64,000 nucleotides of DNA from Kribbella sp. VKM Ac-2568 (GCF_004345365.1 NZ_SLVF01000011.1:1-64000), one strand, 5' to 3'. Positions 43,635 to 52,679 are shown, counted from the stretch's first letter. Notes: generated by a model not told the origin, from the letters alone. Numbers and translations are program-made.

Positions 43635-43656
43635 ATCTGTAAGAGCTCCTACAGAT
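43635..43656. repeat. 7-bp inverted repeat between hisE and hisG
   Basis: ATCTGTA (43635-43641) and TACAGAT (43650-43656) enclose 8 bases and overlap the hisE stop codon; a further copy of ATCTGTA lies at 43613-43619. It could form an RNA hairpin in the intercistronic region or a protein site. No T-run follows. Confidence 0.4.
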
Positions 43657-43912
43657 GTCGGTACACGTCGTCGAGGCTCAGGCCGAGCGCATGCATCATC
43701 ACCTGCGCGTGGTAGAGCAGCTGGCTCAGCTCCTCCGCGGCCCGTTCCTTGCCTTCGTGCTCGGCGGCCATCCAGGACTCGGCGGCCTCCTCGACCAGCT
43801 TCTTGCCGATCGAGTGCACACCGGCGTCCAGCGCGGCCACCGTGCCGGAGCCCTCCGGTCGGGTCAGCGCCTTCTCGCCCAGCTCGGCGAAGAGTTCGTC
43901 AAAGGTCTTCAT
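43649..43912 (-). CDS. hisE: Phosphoribosyl-ATP pyrophosphatase
   Basis: The 87-residue MazG-fold protein shows KLVEEAAESWMAAEHEG and ERAAEELSQLLYHAQVMMHALG, the metal-binding helices of HisE. It performs the second step of histidine synthesis. Length is usual for a stand-alone HisE; hisI is not in the window. It precedes hisG on the same strand. Confidence 0.96.
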   Translation of the reverse strand: MKTFDELFAELGEKALTRPEGSGTVAALDAGVHSIGKKLVEEAAESWMAAEHEGKERAAEELSQLLYHAQVMMHALGLSLDDVYRHL

Positions 43913-43952
43913 CGCAGGCTCAGCCTAGAGGTCGGCCGGTCGCAGGTTGCGA

Positions 43953-44648
43953 TCAGGTCTCGCTCTCCGGACTTTCCCGAGGCGGTGAGTGGGCGTCGAC
44001 GTACCAGGCGTGACGCTCCGCGAGGAACCGTTTCACCATCCCGAAATCCATCCCGTCGGACTCGGTCCGCAGGTGGAACGGCGGCGGGTAGAAGCAGTCG
44101 CCGAGCAGCATCACGCCCGACTCGGGGTCGAGGACCACCAGCGAGTCCGGCGCATGGTTCCCGCCGACATGCCGCAGTTGTACTCCGGTCGGCAGGGTCA
44201 GGGTGTCCTCGAAGGTCCGGTGCGGCACGATCACCTCGAACCCGTCCCAGCCCGGCATCGCCAGCGCGCGGGCGCGGAAGCTCGGACCGAGCTTCGGGTT
44301 CTCGGCGACCCGGTCTCTCAGGTACTGGTGGCTCCACGGGCGCTTCGCTTCCGCCTCGAGGAGGTCGACAGCCGCGGCGTGGGCGATGACCTCGACGTTC
44401 TCCCAGGCGGATGCACCCCAGCTGTGGTCCCAGTGATGGTGGGTGTAGACGAGGGTCGTGGGCGCAGGGAGACCGGCTGCGGCGATGGCCTGCTGGATCT
44501 CGGTGGCGTGGGCCGGGCTGTTGCCGGCGTCGACGAGGACGCTGCCGCGGTCGTCGGCGATCACCGCGACGGACGGCCGGACCGCTTCGGGGTCCGGGTC
44601 GTGCGGGTAGAGCCAGACCCGGCCGCTGAGGTGCACCAACTCGACCAT
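43953..44648 (-). CDS. MBL-fold metallo-hydrolase
   Basis: The 231-residue protein has the zinc motif THHHWDHSWG (about 69-78), a NHAPDS segment (about 163) and the LLGDCFY strand (about 184), all typical of the metallo-beta-lactamase fold. The substrate is unknown. The start is placed at ATG 44648; ATG 44669 is in frame but touches the divergent peptidase start. The intergenic region is only about 19 bases. Confidence 0.82.
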   Translation of the reverse strand: MVELVHLSGRVWLYPHDPDPEAVRPSVAVIADDRGSVLVDAGNSPAHATEIQQAIAAAGLPAPTTLVYTHHHWDHSWGASAWENVEVIAHAAAVDLLEAEAKRPWSHQYLRDRVAENPKLGPSFRARALAMPGWDGFEVIVPHRTFEDTLTLPTGVQLRHVGGNHAPDSLVVLDPESGVMLLGDCFYPPPFHLRTESDGMDFGMVKRFLAERHAWYVDAHSPPRESPESET

Positions 44649-44667
44649 TTGCCCGACGATAGCTGGC

Positions 44668-45639
44668 ATGCCATCGAGAGTTCGAGAACTGGGAGTCGTA
44701 CCGGGTTCGCTGCCGACCGGTCCGCTGAACGCCATCACCGACGTGCCGGGGATCCGGGTCGGGCAGACGACGATCGATGACGGAGGCGACCTGCACACCG
44801 GGGTGACAGCGATCGTGCCGGACGGGTACGCCGCCGGACTGCCCGCGGCGATCGCGGTGGGGAACGGTTACGGGAAGCTGGTCGGCTCCACCCAGGTGGA
44901 CGAACTCGGCGTGCTGGAGACGCCGGTGCTGCTGACCGGGACGCTCTCGGTCTTCCGGGTCGCCGACGCGCTGCTGACCTGGCTGCTCGACCGCGACCCG
45001 ACGGCGACGAGCCTCAATCCGGTCGTCGGCGAGACCAACGACGGCTTCCTCTCCGACATCCGCCGGCGTCCGATCACGCCCCAGCATGTCTTCGACGCCC
45101 TCGATTCGGCCTCCACCGACCTCCCCGCTGAAGGTTGCGTCGGAGCCGGCACCGGCACCAGCGCCCTCGGCTTCAAAGCGGGGATCGGCACGTCCTCGCG
45201 CGCGGTCACGGGCGGGACCGTCGGCGCCCTCGTCCAATCCAACTTCTCCGGCACTCTCACCGTCCTCGGCACTCCCATCCACCGAGATCCCGTCGTTGAA
45301 CCCGAGGGCAACTCCTGCATGATCGTCGTAGCCACCGACCTCCCCCTGGACGCCCGCCAACTCGGCCGCCTGGCCAGACGAGCGATCTTCGCCATGGCCC
45401 GGGTCGGCTCCGACTACTCCCCTGGCAGCGGCGACTACGCCATCGCCTTCAGCACGGCCCGCACCGGCGAGGGCATGCAGGATCGCCTGCTGAGGAACGT
45501 CTTCCACGCAGTCACCGAGTCAACGGAGGAAGCCCTGCTGAACTCGGTGACGATGGCCCACACCGTCACCGGGTACGGCGGGAACACGCAGTACGCCGTA
45601 CCTCTCGAACTGGTCGCCGAGCTGGGTCAGGACTCGTAG
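44668..45639 (+). CDS. P1-family (S58, DmpA-like) peptidase
   Basis: The 323-residue protein begins GPLNAITDVPGIRVGQTTI and shows GGTVGALVQSNFSG followed by GNSCMIVVATDLPL (about 227-240), in which the Ser after Asn is the expected self-cleavage nucleophile of DmpA/BapA aminopeptidases. These release N-terminal residues from peptides or beta-amino acids. No signal peptide is present. The 3' end overlaps the convergent WYL regulator gene by 13 bases. Confidence 0.88.
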   Translation: MPSRVRELGVVPGSLPTGPLNAITDVPGIRVGQTTIDDGGDLHTGVTAIVPDGYAAGLPAAIAVGNGYGKLVGSTQVDELGVLETPVLLTGTLSVFRVADALLTWLLDRDPTATSLNPVVGETNDGFLSDIRRRPITPQHVFDALDSASTDLPAEGCVGAGTGTSALGFKAGIGTSSRAVTGGTVGALVQSNFSGTLTVLGTPIHRDPVVEPEGNSCMIVVATDLPLDARQLGRLARRAIFAMARVGSDYSPGSGDYAIAFSTARTGEGMQDRLLRNVFHAVTESTEEALLNSVTMAHTVTGYGGNTQYAVPLELVAELGQDS

Positions 45640-46601
45640 AGGGCGACCAACGACCGGGCCAGGTGGCCGAGTTCGGCGCGGAGCTCCGGCGGGTCGAGCA
45701 CCTCGAGACGATCGCCGTACCGGACGAACTGCGTGGCCGCGTTGCCGATCGACTCGATCGGTACTGCGACCGTGATGCTGCCGTCCTCGTCGGGCTCGGC
45801 GCCAGTGTCGGCGATCGCCTTCAGCAACAGGGTGGACGACAGGTCGCTGAGCCGAGCCACCAGCGGCGCGGACATCCGGACCACCGCCTCACTCGTGAAC
45901 CGTCGCTGCTCGAACTGGTCCAGGTGGTCCTGCCAGTGCCGGCCGAGGTCGAACTCGCCCGGCCTGATGAACTCCTCGTCGGTCGGGGTCAGCTCGAGGA
46001 TGTTCGAGACTCGATAGGTGCGGAGTCCCCCGGGGGTGGCGGCGACGACGTACCAGGTGCCGTTCTTGAGCACGAGGCCGTACGGCTCGAGGATGCGCTC
46101 GACCTCGCGGGGTGCCTCCCAGCGCCGGTAGAGCACCTTGATCCGGCGGTCGTGCAGGACCGCCTCCGCGATCGCCGCGAGGTGCGGTGAGTCCTCGGCC
46201 TCGCGGTACCAGGCCGGCATGTCCAGGTGGAAGCGGTTCTTCAGCCGCCCGGCGCGATCGCGTTGATCGGGGCCCAGCGCGGCCAGGAGCTTGAGCTCGG
46301 CCGCACTCGTCTGCTCGGTCAGCCCGAGTGCAGCCGCGGGACCAGGCATGCCGACCATGAAGAGCGCGGCTGCCTCTCCCTCGGTGAGCCCGGTCAGCTT
46401 CGTGCGGTATCCGTCGACCAGGCGGTATCCCCCGGCCCGGCCCTGGTCGGCGTACACGGGGACGCCGGCGGCGGCCAGCGCCTCGACATCGCGGTAGATC
46501 GTGCGGAGCGAGACCTCCAGCTCGGTCGCGAGCTCGCGCGCGGTCAACTGCCTGCGGGTCTGCAGCAGGAGCAGGATCGACAGCAGGCGACTCGAACGCA
46601 T
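45627..46601 (-). CDS. WYL-domain (YafY-type) transcriptional regulator
   Basis: The 324-residue protein has an N-terminal winged helix (LTARELATELEVSLRTIYRDVEAL, 18-41), a middle WYL region (IKVLYRRWE... LVLKNGTWYVVAA, about 155-210) and a C-terminal extension (WCX type). WYL proteins sense nucleic-acid-like or other small ligands. It faces two duplicated-domain genes across 61 bases holding a palindrome, its likely operator. Confidence 0.88.
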   Translation of the reverse strand: MRSSRLLSILLLLQTRRQLTARELATELEVSLRTIYRDVEALAAAGVPVYADQGRAGGYRLVDGYRTKLTGLTEGEAAALFMVGMPGPAAALGLTEQTSAAELKLLAALGPDQRDRAGRLKNRFHLDMPAWYREAEDSPHLAAIAEAVLHDRRIKVLYRRWEAPREVERILEPYGLVLKNGTWYVVAATPGGLRTYRVSNILELTPTDEEFIRPGEFDLGRHWQDHLDQFEQRRFTSEAVVRMSAPLVARLSDLSSTLLLKAIADTGAEPDEDGSITVAVPIESIGNAATQFVRYGDRLEVLDPPELRAELGHLARSLVALYES

Positions 46602-46623
46602 GATTCGAGGCTACTCCGGAACA

Positions 46624-46640
46624 CTGACATGACCTGTCAG
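46624..46640. promoter_or_regulatory. Palindromic operator candidate for the WYL regulator
   Basis: CTGACA-N5-TGTCAG is a perfect 6-bp inverted repeat centred in the 61-base space between the divergent regulator and target genes. The TGACA/TGTCA half-sites resemble ones I recall ahead of other actinobacterial YafY-type targets. Binding is inferred. Confidence 0.5.
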
Positions 46641-46662
46641 GTTTCCACGAGAAGGTCTGGTC

Positions 46663-47604
46663 ATGACCACATTGACCAAGCTGACGAACGACTTCGACTT
46701 CCTGACCGGACACTTCGACGTGGCCCATCGCGTGCTGCAGCCAACCGGTGAGTGGAAGGAGTTCACCGGGACCTGCACGGGCCGCACCCACTTCGACGGC
46801 GGCGTCAGCATCGACGAGGCGCGGTTCGCCGGCGGGTACGGCCTGTCGCTCCGCCTCTACGACCCGGCCGACGAGAACTGGACCATCTACTGGGTCAACA
46901 GCAGGACCGGCAAGCTCCAGCCCCCGGTCCGCGGCAAGTGGACGGACGGCGTCGCCACGCTGTACGGCGAGGACGACCTCGGCGACCGGATGGTCCCGGT
47001 GCGGCTGCGCTGGACCGACATCACCGAGGAGACCGCGCACTGGGAGCAGGCCTACTCGTCCGATGGTGGGGAGACCTGGGAGACCAACTGGACGATGGAT
47101 CTGACCCGGCGGACGACCGAACCGCCGCAGCTGGACCTCCCCAAGGTGACCGGCGACTTCGACTTCTTCGTCGGCTCCTGGGACGTGCTCCACCGCCGCC
47201 TCGTGTCGCCGTTGACCGGCAGCGACCAATGGCGCGAGCAGTCGGGCAGCACCTCCGAGGCGTACACGCTCTTCAACGGCGCGGTCTGCGTCGACGAGGT
47301 CACTCTCCCGGCCGACGGCGCGCACGGCATGACCGTCCGCCTGTACGACGTGGCTGCCGGGGCCTGGTCGATCTACTGGATCAGCAGCCGCCGGGGTGTG
47401 CTCGAACCGCCCGTGCACGGCGGATTCGGTGCCGACGGCATCGGAGTACTGGAGGGTCCCGACAAGCACGAGGGCCGGCCGGTCGACGTCCGCTTCCGGT
47501 GGACCACGGGCGACGTACCGGTCTGGGAGCAGTTCTTCTCGGTCGACGACGGGGCGACCTGGGAGAGCAACTGGACGATGACCTTCACCCGGCGAGGAGT
47601 CTGA
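46663..47604 (+). CDS. Unknown protein with two copies of a roughly 155-residue domain
   Basis: The 313-residue protein contains two related units (about 5-150 and 160-312). Each begins FDF(L/F)xGxxDVxHR, carries a FDG/FNGAVxxDE block and an ENWTIYW/AWSIYW strand, and ends WExNWTMxxTRR. Tryptophan-rich and beta-like, it has no signal peptide or helix. DUF1579-like or lipocalin-like folds are possible but not established. It is paired with the next gene (2-base gap) and controlled presumably by the divergent WYL regulator. Confidence 0.7.
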   Translation: MTTLTKLTNDFDFLTGHFDVAHRVLQPTGEWKEFTGTCTGRTHFDGGVSIDEARFAGGYGLSLRLYDPADENWTIYWVNSRTGKLQPPVRGKWTDGVATLYGEDDLGDRMVPVRLRWTDITEETAHWEQAYSSDGGETWETNWTMDLTRRTTEPPQLDLPKVTGDFDFFVGSWDVLHRRLVSPLTGSDQWREQSGSTSEAYTLFNGAVCVDEVTLPADGAHGMTVRLYDVAAGAWSIYWISSRRGVLEPPVHGGFGADGIGVLEGPDKHEGRPVDVRFRWTTGDVPVWEQFFSVDDGATWESNWTMTFTRRGV

Positions 47605-47606
47605 CC

Positions 47607-48563
47607 ATGACAACCTGGACCAAGGAAACCGGCGACTTCGACTTCCTCGACGGCCACTTCGACGTCCGGCACCGGACGCTGAGCAAGGTGCTCGTCGGCA
47701 GCGACGACTGGCAGGAGTACGACGGCACCTGCAGCGCCCGGACCCACTTCGACGGCGCGATCAGCATCGACGAGATGCAGTTCCCGACCAAGGGGTCGTA
47801 CGGGATGTCCGTGCGGCTGTTCGACCCGGTCGAGAAGCAGTGGACGATCTACTGGATCAGCAGTACCTCGATGGAGGTCCAGCCGCCGGTGAAGGGCGGG
47901 TGGAAGGACGGCTCGTGCTGGCTGGTCGGCGAGGAGGTACTCGACGGCAAGCCCATCCTGGTCAGCTACTCCTGGTCGGACATCACCGAGACGACCGCGC
48001 ACTGGGAGCAGTCCTTCTCCGACGACGGTGGAGAGACCTGGGAGGTCAACTGGACGATGGACTTCACCCGGCGCGACACGGAGCCGCCGCGGGTGGACAT
48101 CCCGAAGCCGACCAGCGACTTCGACTTCCTGGTCGGCGAGTGGGACATGGCGAACGAGCGTCGCAAGCCGGCCCTGGGCGAGCCCGCGGACTGGTACGAG
48201 GTGCCCTCGAAGATGAAGGTCTACTCGTACTTCGACGGCGCGATCAGCTTCGACGAAGGCTGGTTCCCGACCGAGGGATTCCGCGGCGCGACCCTGCGGC
48301 TGTTCCACCCGGAGACGAAGACCTGGTCGATCCACTGGATCAACAGCCTGCGCGGCCGGCTCGAGACACCTGTCGTCGGTTCGTTCGGCGCCGACGGCCT
48401 GGGCGTCTTCGAAGGCCCTGACGAGTGGGAGGGCCAGCCGATCGACGTGCGCTTCCTCTGGACGCCCGGCGCGGACCAGGCCGCCTGGGAGCAGTCCTTC
48501 TCCACCGACGGCGGCCGCACCTGGATCCCCAACTGGCGCATGACCCACACCCGCACCGCCTGA
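47607..48563 (+). CDS. Second two-domain paralogue of the preceding gene
   Basis: The 318-residue protein repeats the same two-unit plan: FDFLDGHFDVRHR...NWTMDFTRR, then FDFLVGEWDMANERR...WRMTHTR. Its first unit is closest to unit 1 of the upstream gene (shared DITE-TAHWEQ-DGGETWE), which indicates whole-gene duplication of an already doubled domain. No catalytic motif is evident. It is probably co-transcribed with its neighbour. Confidence 0.7.
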   Translation: MTTWTKETGDFDFLDGHFDVRHRTLSKVLVGSDDWQEYDGTCSARTHFDGAISIDEMQFPTKGSYGMSVRLFDPVEKQWTIYWISSTSMEVQPPVKGGWKDGSCWLVGEEVLDGKPILVSYSWSDITETTAHWEQSFSDDGGETWEVNWTMDFTRRDTEPPRVDIPKPTSDFDFLVGEWDMANERRKPALGEPADWYEVPSKMKVYSYFDGAISFDEGWFPTEGFRGATLRLFHPETKTWSIHWINSLRGRLETPVVGSFGADGLGVFEGPDEWEGQPIDVRFLWTPGADQAAWEQSFSTDGGRTWIPNWRMTHTRTA

Positions 48564-48574
48564 CGCAACGCTTT

Positions 48575-49045
48575 TCAGAGGGCGCGGGTGGCCAGGAGAG
48601 TCGAGAGCGCGGCCTGCGTGGACTCGTAGCCTTTGTCCTCGCGGCTGTCGGGGAGTCCCGCCCGGTCCAGGGCCTGCGGGTCGTTGTCGCAGGTCAGCAG
48701 GCCGAAGCCGACCGGTACTCCGGTCTCCACCGCGACCCGCATCAGGCCGTCGGTCGCCGCCTGGCAGACGTACTCGAAGTGCGGCGTGTCACCGCGGATC
48801 ACCACGCCCAGCGCGACCACCGCGTCGTACCCGCTCTTCGCCGCATGCAGTGCGGCGACCGGCAGCTCGAAGGACCCGGGCACCCGGATCACCTTGTAGT
48901 CCGTGACACCTGAGTCCGCCAGCGCCCGCTCGGCCCCGGCGACCAGGGAGTCGGTCACCGTCGGGTGCCACTGCGCCGCGATGACCGCGACCCGGACTCC
49001 CTCGGCCCGCGGGATCTCGATGGTTGGTGCTCCACTGCCCGACAT
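48575..49045 (-). CDS. ribH: 6,7-dimethyl-8-ribityllumazine synthase
   Basis: The 156-residue protein has VAVIAAQWHPTVTDSLVAGA, VPGSFELPVAA and LGVVIRGDTPHFEYVC, the lumazine synthase pattern. It condenses the pyrimidine with dihydroxybutanone phosphate, the penultimate riboflavin step. The ATG overlaps the ribBA stop by one base (TGATG). Last gene of the riboflavin operon, 11 bases from the convergent duplicated-domain gene. Confidence 0.97.
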   Translation of the reverse strand: MSGSGAPTIEIPRAEGVRVAVIAAQWHPTVTDSLVAGAERALADSGVTDYKVIRVPGSFELPVAALHAAKSGYDAVVALGVVIRGDTPHFEYVCQAATDGLMRVAVETGVPVGFGLLTCDNDPQALDRAGLPDSREDKGYESTQAALSTLLATRAL

Positions 49046-50277
49046 CAGCCGGCTCCGTTCTCGTCTGTGCCGGTGGGCAGGTGGTGGCCCATCCGGTCGC
49101 GCTTGGTCCGCAGGTACCGCAGGTTGTGTTCGGTCGGGTCGATCGAGATGCCCCGGCGCTCGACCACGTCGATGCCGTAGCCCTGTACTCCGGCCAGCTT
49201 GTCCGGGTTGTTGGTCAGCAGCTTCACCGAGGTGATCCCCAGGTCGGCCAGGATCTGCGCGCCGGTGCCGTAGTCGCGGGCATCGGCGGGCAGCCCGAGG
49301 TCGAGGTTCGCGTCGACCGTGTCGCGGCCCGCGTCCTGGAGCTCGTACGCCTGCAGCTTGTGCAGCAGGCCGATCCCCCGGCCCTCGTGGCCGCGCAGGT
49401 ACACCACGACGCCGCCCTCGGCCGCGACCTGGCGCATCGCCTCGTCCAGTTGCGGACCACAGTCGCACCGCAGTGAGCCGAAGGCGTCACCCGTCAGACA
49501 TTCGGAGTGCAGCCGGACCAGCGTCGGGCCGTCCCCGATGTCGCCCCGGACCAGCGCGAGTTGCTCGGACCCGTCCACGGTGTTCCGGTAGCCGTGGGCA
49601 ACGAAGTCGCCGTACCGGGTCGGCAGCGTGGTGGTCGCCACCCGCTTGATCTGGGTCTCGGTCCGTTGCCGATAACGGATCAGGTCCGCGATCGAGACCA
49701 GGACCAGGCCGTGCTCGTCCGCAAAGGTACGCAGGTCCTGCCCGCGCTTCATCGTGCCGTCGTCGTTCACCAGCTCGGAGATCACCGCGGCCGGCGTCAG
49801 CCCGGCGAGTCGCGCCAGGTCGATCGACGCCTCGGTGTGCCCCGGTCGGACCAGTACGCCGCCCTCCCGCCCGCGCAGCGGGAAGATGTGCCCGGGCTGG
49901 ACCAGGTCGTACGGCTCGGAGGCGGAGTCGGCCAGCACCCGGATCGTCCGGGACCGGTCCGCCGCCGAGATTCCGGTCGAGATGCTGTCGCGGGCATCGA
50001 CCGAGATCGTGTACGCCGTCCGCATCCGCTCCCGGTTGTGCGGAGTCATCAACGGGATGCCGAGCCGGTCGAGCTCGGCCGCCTCCATCGGGACGCAGAC
50101 CACGCCGGAGCTGTAGCGGATCAGGAACGCGAGCAGCTCGGGCGTCGCCTTGGACGCGGCGAAGATCAGGTCGCCCTCGTTCTCGCGGTCCTCGTCGTCG
50201 ACCACGATCACCGGACGGCCGGCCCGGATCTCGTCGATCGCATGCTCGATCGTGTCGAGCTTCAGCAGCTCACCCAT
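49045..50277 (-). CDS. ribBA: Bifunctional dihydroxybutanone-phosphate synthase / GTP cyclohydrolase II
   Basis: The 410-residue fusion has RibB residues 1-205 (DDEDRENEGDLIFAA near 27-41) and RibA residues 206-400, with the zinc cysteines in SECLTGDAFGSLRCDCG (about 258-274) and RGHEGRGIGL. It provides both precursors of riboflavin. It starts one base after the ribM stop, consistent with a tight operon. The fused form is usual in actinobacteria. Confidence 0.97.
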   Translation of the reverse strand: MGELLKLDTIEHAIDEIRAGRPVIVVDDEDRENEGDLIFAASKATPELLAFLIRYSSGVVCVPMEAAELDRLGIPLMTPHNRERMRTAYTISVDARDSISTGISAADRSRTIRVLADSASEPYDLVQPGHIFPLRGREGGVLVRPGHTEASIDLARLAGLTPAAVISELVNDDGTMKRGQDLRTFADEHGLVLVSIADLIRYRQRTETQIKRVATTTLPTRYGDFVAHGYRNTVDGSEQLALVRGDIGDGPTLVRLHSECLTGDAFGSLRCDCGPQLDEAMRQVAAEGGVVVYLRGHEGRGIGLLHKLQAYELQDAGRDTVDANLDLGLPADARDYGTGAQILADLGITSVKLLTNNPDKLAGVQGYGIDVVERRGISIDPTEHNLRYLRTKRDRMGHHLPTGTDENGAG

Positions 50278-50278
50278 G

Positions 50279-50959
50279 TCAACCCACCACCACTGGTTCG
50301 GGAGTCGACGCTGCCGCCGCCTCGCGGTTCTGGATCCGCCACCAGGCGGCGAACCCGATCACACAGAACAACCCGTAGACGACGTACATCGCCGCGCTCG
50401 GGTAGAACTTCGCCTGCACCAGCAGCGGTACGCCGACGACGTCCACCGCGATCCAGATCAGCCAGAACTCGACGAAACCCCGCGCCATCCCGTAGGTGGC
50501 GAGGATCGAGCCGGTCAGGATCCACGCATCCCATTGCGGTCCCCACGAGCCCAGCGACTTCAGCACGGGGTACGCGATCGCGTAGAGGACCACGCCGACG
50601 CCGAGCAGTTCCAGGCGTTCCCGGGTGGTCGCCCAGCGTGGGTTCACGCCGGTGGCGGCGCCTGCGTGGCGGGTCTGGTACCAGCGGTACCAGCCGTAGA
50701 GGCTGACCAGGACGAAGAAGACCTGCCGCCCGGCCTGACCCCAGAGGTCCTTGTCCTGCGGGGTGTCGAACACCCCGCCGACGAACACCGTGAACAGCAG
50801 GACGTTGCCGATGATGCCGACCGGCCAGGCCGCGACCAGCCGGCGCATACCGAACAGGGCGCTGGCCAGACCGAAGACGTTGCCGACGATCTCCCGGACC
50901 AGCACCGGCGAGCCGGCGATCGTCACCTGCTCGTGCAGCAACCAGTTGAAGAAGCTCAT
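50279..50959 (-). CDS. ribM: PnuC-family riboflavin transporter (RibM)
   Basis: The 226-residue inner-membrane protein has seven or so helices and PnuC-type features (WPVGIIGNVLLF; QVFFVLVSLYGWYRW). PnuC proteins carry vitamins by facilitated diffusion. In actinobacterial riboflavin operons this position is held by RibM, shown to import riboflavin. Its ATG overlaps the ribE stop (ATGA). Nicotinamide riboside transport cannot be excluded by sequence, but context favours riboflavin. Confidence 0.85.
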   Translation of the reverse strand: MSFFNWLLHEQVTIAGSPVLVREIVGNVFGLASALFGMRRLVAAWPVGIIGNVLLFTVFVGGVFDTPQDKDLWGQAGRQVFFVLVSLYGWYRWYQTRHAGAATGVNPRWATTRERLELLGVGVVLYAIAYPVLKSLGSWGPQWDAWILTGSILATYGMARGFVEFWLIWIAVDVVGVPLLVQAKFYPSAAMYVVYGLFCVIGFAAWWRIQNREAAAASTPEPVVVG

Positions 50960-51588
50960 TCCTTGCCTCCAGCAACAGTGTTCGGCTGCGCTCCGGCGGT
51001 GAGCAGGCGCTCGACGTACTTCGCGATCACGTCCACCTCGAGGTTCACCGTGTCGCCGACCTTGTTGCGGCCGAGCACGGTCAGCTCGAGGGTGGTGGGG
51101 ATCAGGCTGATCCCGAACGTGCCGGTGCTGTCGTCCACGTCCGTCACGGTCAGAGACACCCCGTCGACCGCGATCGAACCCTTCTCGGCGACGTACCGGA
51201 GGATCTCCGCCGGCGCCGCGATCCGGACGACCTCCCAGTGCTCCGCGGGTTCACGGCTGGCGATGGTGCCGACGCCGTCCACGTGCCCCTGGACGATGTG
51301 ACCGCCCAGCCGGGCGTGCGCGGCGACCGCGCGCTCGAGGTTGACCCGGGCGCCCTTCTCGGCGCTGCCCAGGCTGGTGCGCTGCAGCGTCTCGCGCATC
51401 ACGTCGGCGGTGAAGGTGCCGTCGGCGGTGTCGATCACCGTCAGGCAGCAGCCGTTGACCGAGATCGAGTCGCCGTGGCCGGCGTCCGACGTCACCAGCG
51501 GCGCGTGGATCCGCAGCCGGGCGGCGTCGCCCTCCAGCAGGTCGAGAGCCTCGACCGTGCCCAGTTCTTCGACGATTCCGGTGAACAT
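50956..51588 (-). CDS. ribE: Riboflavin synthase, alpha subunit
   Basis: The 210-residue protein consists of two lumazine-binding repeats starting MFTGIVEELGTVEAL and GHIVQGHVDGVGTIA (about 100), and has the SISVNGCCLTV motif. It makes riboflavin from two lumazines. Its start lies directly after the ribD stop codon. Also called ribC in some genomes. Confidence 0.96.
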   Translation of the reverse strand: MFTGIVEELGTVEALDLLEGDAARLRIHAPLVTSDAGHGDSISVNGCCLTVIDTADGTFTADVMRETLQRTSLGSAEKGARVNLERAVAAHARLGGHIVQGHVDGVGTIASREPAEHWEVVRIAAPAEILRYVAEKGSIAVDGVSLTVTDVDDSTGTFGISLIPTTLELTVLGRNKVGDTVNLEVDVIAKYVERLLTAGAQPNTVAGGKE

Positions 51589-52635
51589 TCAGACCGTCCT
51601 TTGCGGTGATGGAGTTGTCAGCGGGGTCAGGGTCAGCCGAACGTCGTCGCCGAGGCGGGTGACGTCCGCAAGGGTGAAGCGCCTCAGGTCGGCGATAGAT
51701 TCCGCGCCCAGGTCGCCGATGGCGGAGAACCCCGAACCGAGGACCGCCGGAGCGACATACGCGACGATCTGGTCGACCAGCCCGGCGCGCAGGAAGGCGG
51801 CGGCCAGGGTCGGGCCGCCTTCGAGCCAGAGGTGCCGGATCTGGTGATCGTCCAGTTGCCGGAGCACCTCGGCGGGATCGTGGGTGGGGAGCAGCAGCGT
51901 CTCGGCCCGGTCGTTGCGGACCCGCGCGGTGGCTGGGATGTCGCGATCGCCGACCACTACCCGGAGTGGCTGCCGCCCGACCTGCTGGTTCTCCGCGTCG
52001 CGGACGGTCAGCTCGGGATCGTCGTCGAGCACGGTCTGGGTGCCGACCGCGATCGCGTCGCACTCGGCCCGCTTGCGGTGCACGTCGGCGCGCGCGAGCG
52101 GCCCGGTGATCCACCGGCTCGACCGATCCGGGGCCGCGCTGCGTCCGTCCAAGGTGGTGGCGAACTTCCAGGTCACGAACGGACGGCCGGTCCGGATCGA
52201 GTGCAGCCAGACGTGGTTGACCGTTTCGGCCTCGTCCTGGAGCACGCCCTGCTCGACCTGGATGTTCTTGTTGGCGAGCTTGTCGGCTCCGCCCGACGCC
52301 TGGCGGTTCGGGTCCGGTACGGCGTACACGACCCGGGCGACGCCCGCCTCGATCAGGGCGTCGGCACACGGACCGGTCCGGCCGGTGTGGTTGCACGGCT
52401 CCAGCGTGACGTACGCCGTACCGCCGCGGGCGCGGTCGCCGGCCATCCGCAAGGCCTCGACTTCGGCGTGCGGGCCTCCGGGGTAGGCGTGGAATCCCTC
52501 ACCGGCCGGATGTCCGTCGCGCCCGGTGATGACACAGCCGACGACAGGGTTCGGGTGGGTGGTGCCGATGCCCAGGGCGGCGAGCTCGACGGCACGACGC
52601 ATCCAGGCGATGTCGATCGGCGACGCGTTGTTCAC
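51589..52635 (-). CDS. ribD: Bifunctional diaminohydroxyphosphoribosylaminopyrimidine deaminase / reductase
   Basis: The 348-residue protein has the zinc deaminase domain (HAEVEAL about 56-62, EPCNHTGRTGPCADA about 81-95) and a C-terminal reductase domain (FVTWKFATTLDGRSA, about 155 onward). It performs the second and third steps of the pyrimidine branch. GTG 52635 is used, with GAGGGAC (52647-52641) as ribosome site; the longer open frame upstream covers the riboswitch. First gene of the operon. Confidence 0.95.
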   Translation of the reverse strand: MNNASPIDIAWMRRAVELAALGIGTTHPNPVVGCVITGRDGHPAGEGFHAYPGGPHAEVEALRMAGDRARGGTAYVTLEPCNHTGRTGPCADALIEAGVARVVYAVPDPNRQASGGADKLANKNIQVEQGVLQDEAETVNHVWLHSIRTGRPFVTWKFATTLDGRSAAPDRSSRWITGPLARADVHRKRAECDAIAVGTQTVLDDDPELTVRDAENQQVGRQPLRVVVGDRDIPATARVRNDRAETLLLPTHDPAEVLRQLDDHQIRHLWLEGGPTLAAAFLRAGLVDQIVAYVAPAVLGSGFSAIGDLGAESIADLRRFTLADVTRLGDDVRLTLTPLTTPSPQRTV

Positions 52636-52647
52636 TGACGGTCCCTC

Positions 52648-52679
52648 GTTGTCACGGTCGCGCCCGGGGTCGTGACAAC
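52648..52679 (-). promoter_or_regulatory. Hairpin next to the ribD ribosome site, possible riboswitch expression platform
   Basis: GTTGTCACG and CGTGACAAC form a perfect 9-bp stem with a 14-base loop, ending one base before the GAGGGAC site of ribD. It could control ribosome access by competing with other pairings when FMN is bound. Only the complementarity is seen. Confidence 0.45.
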
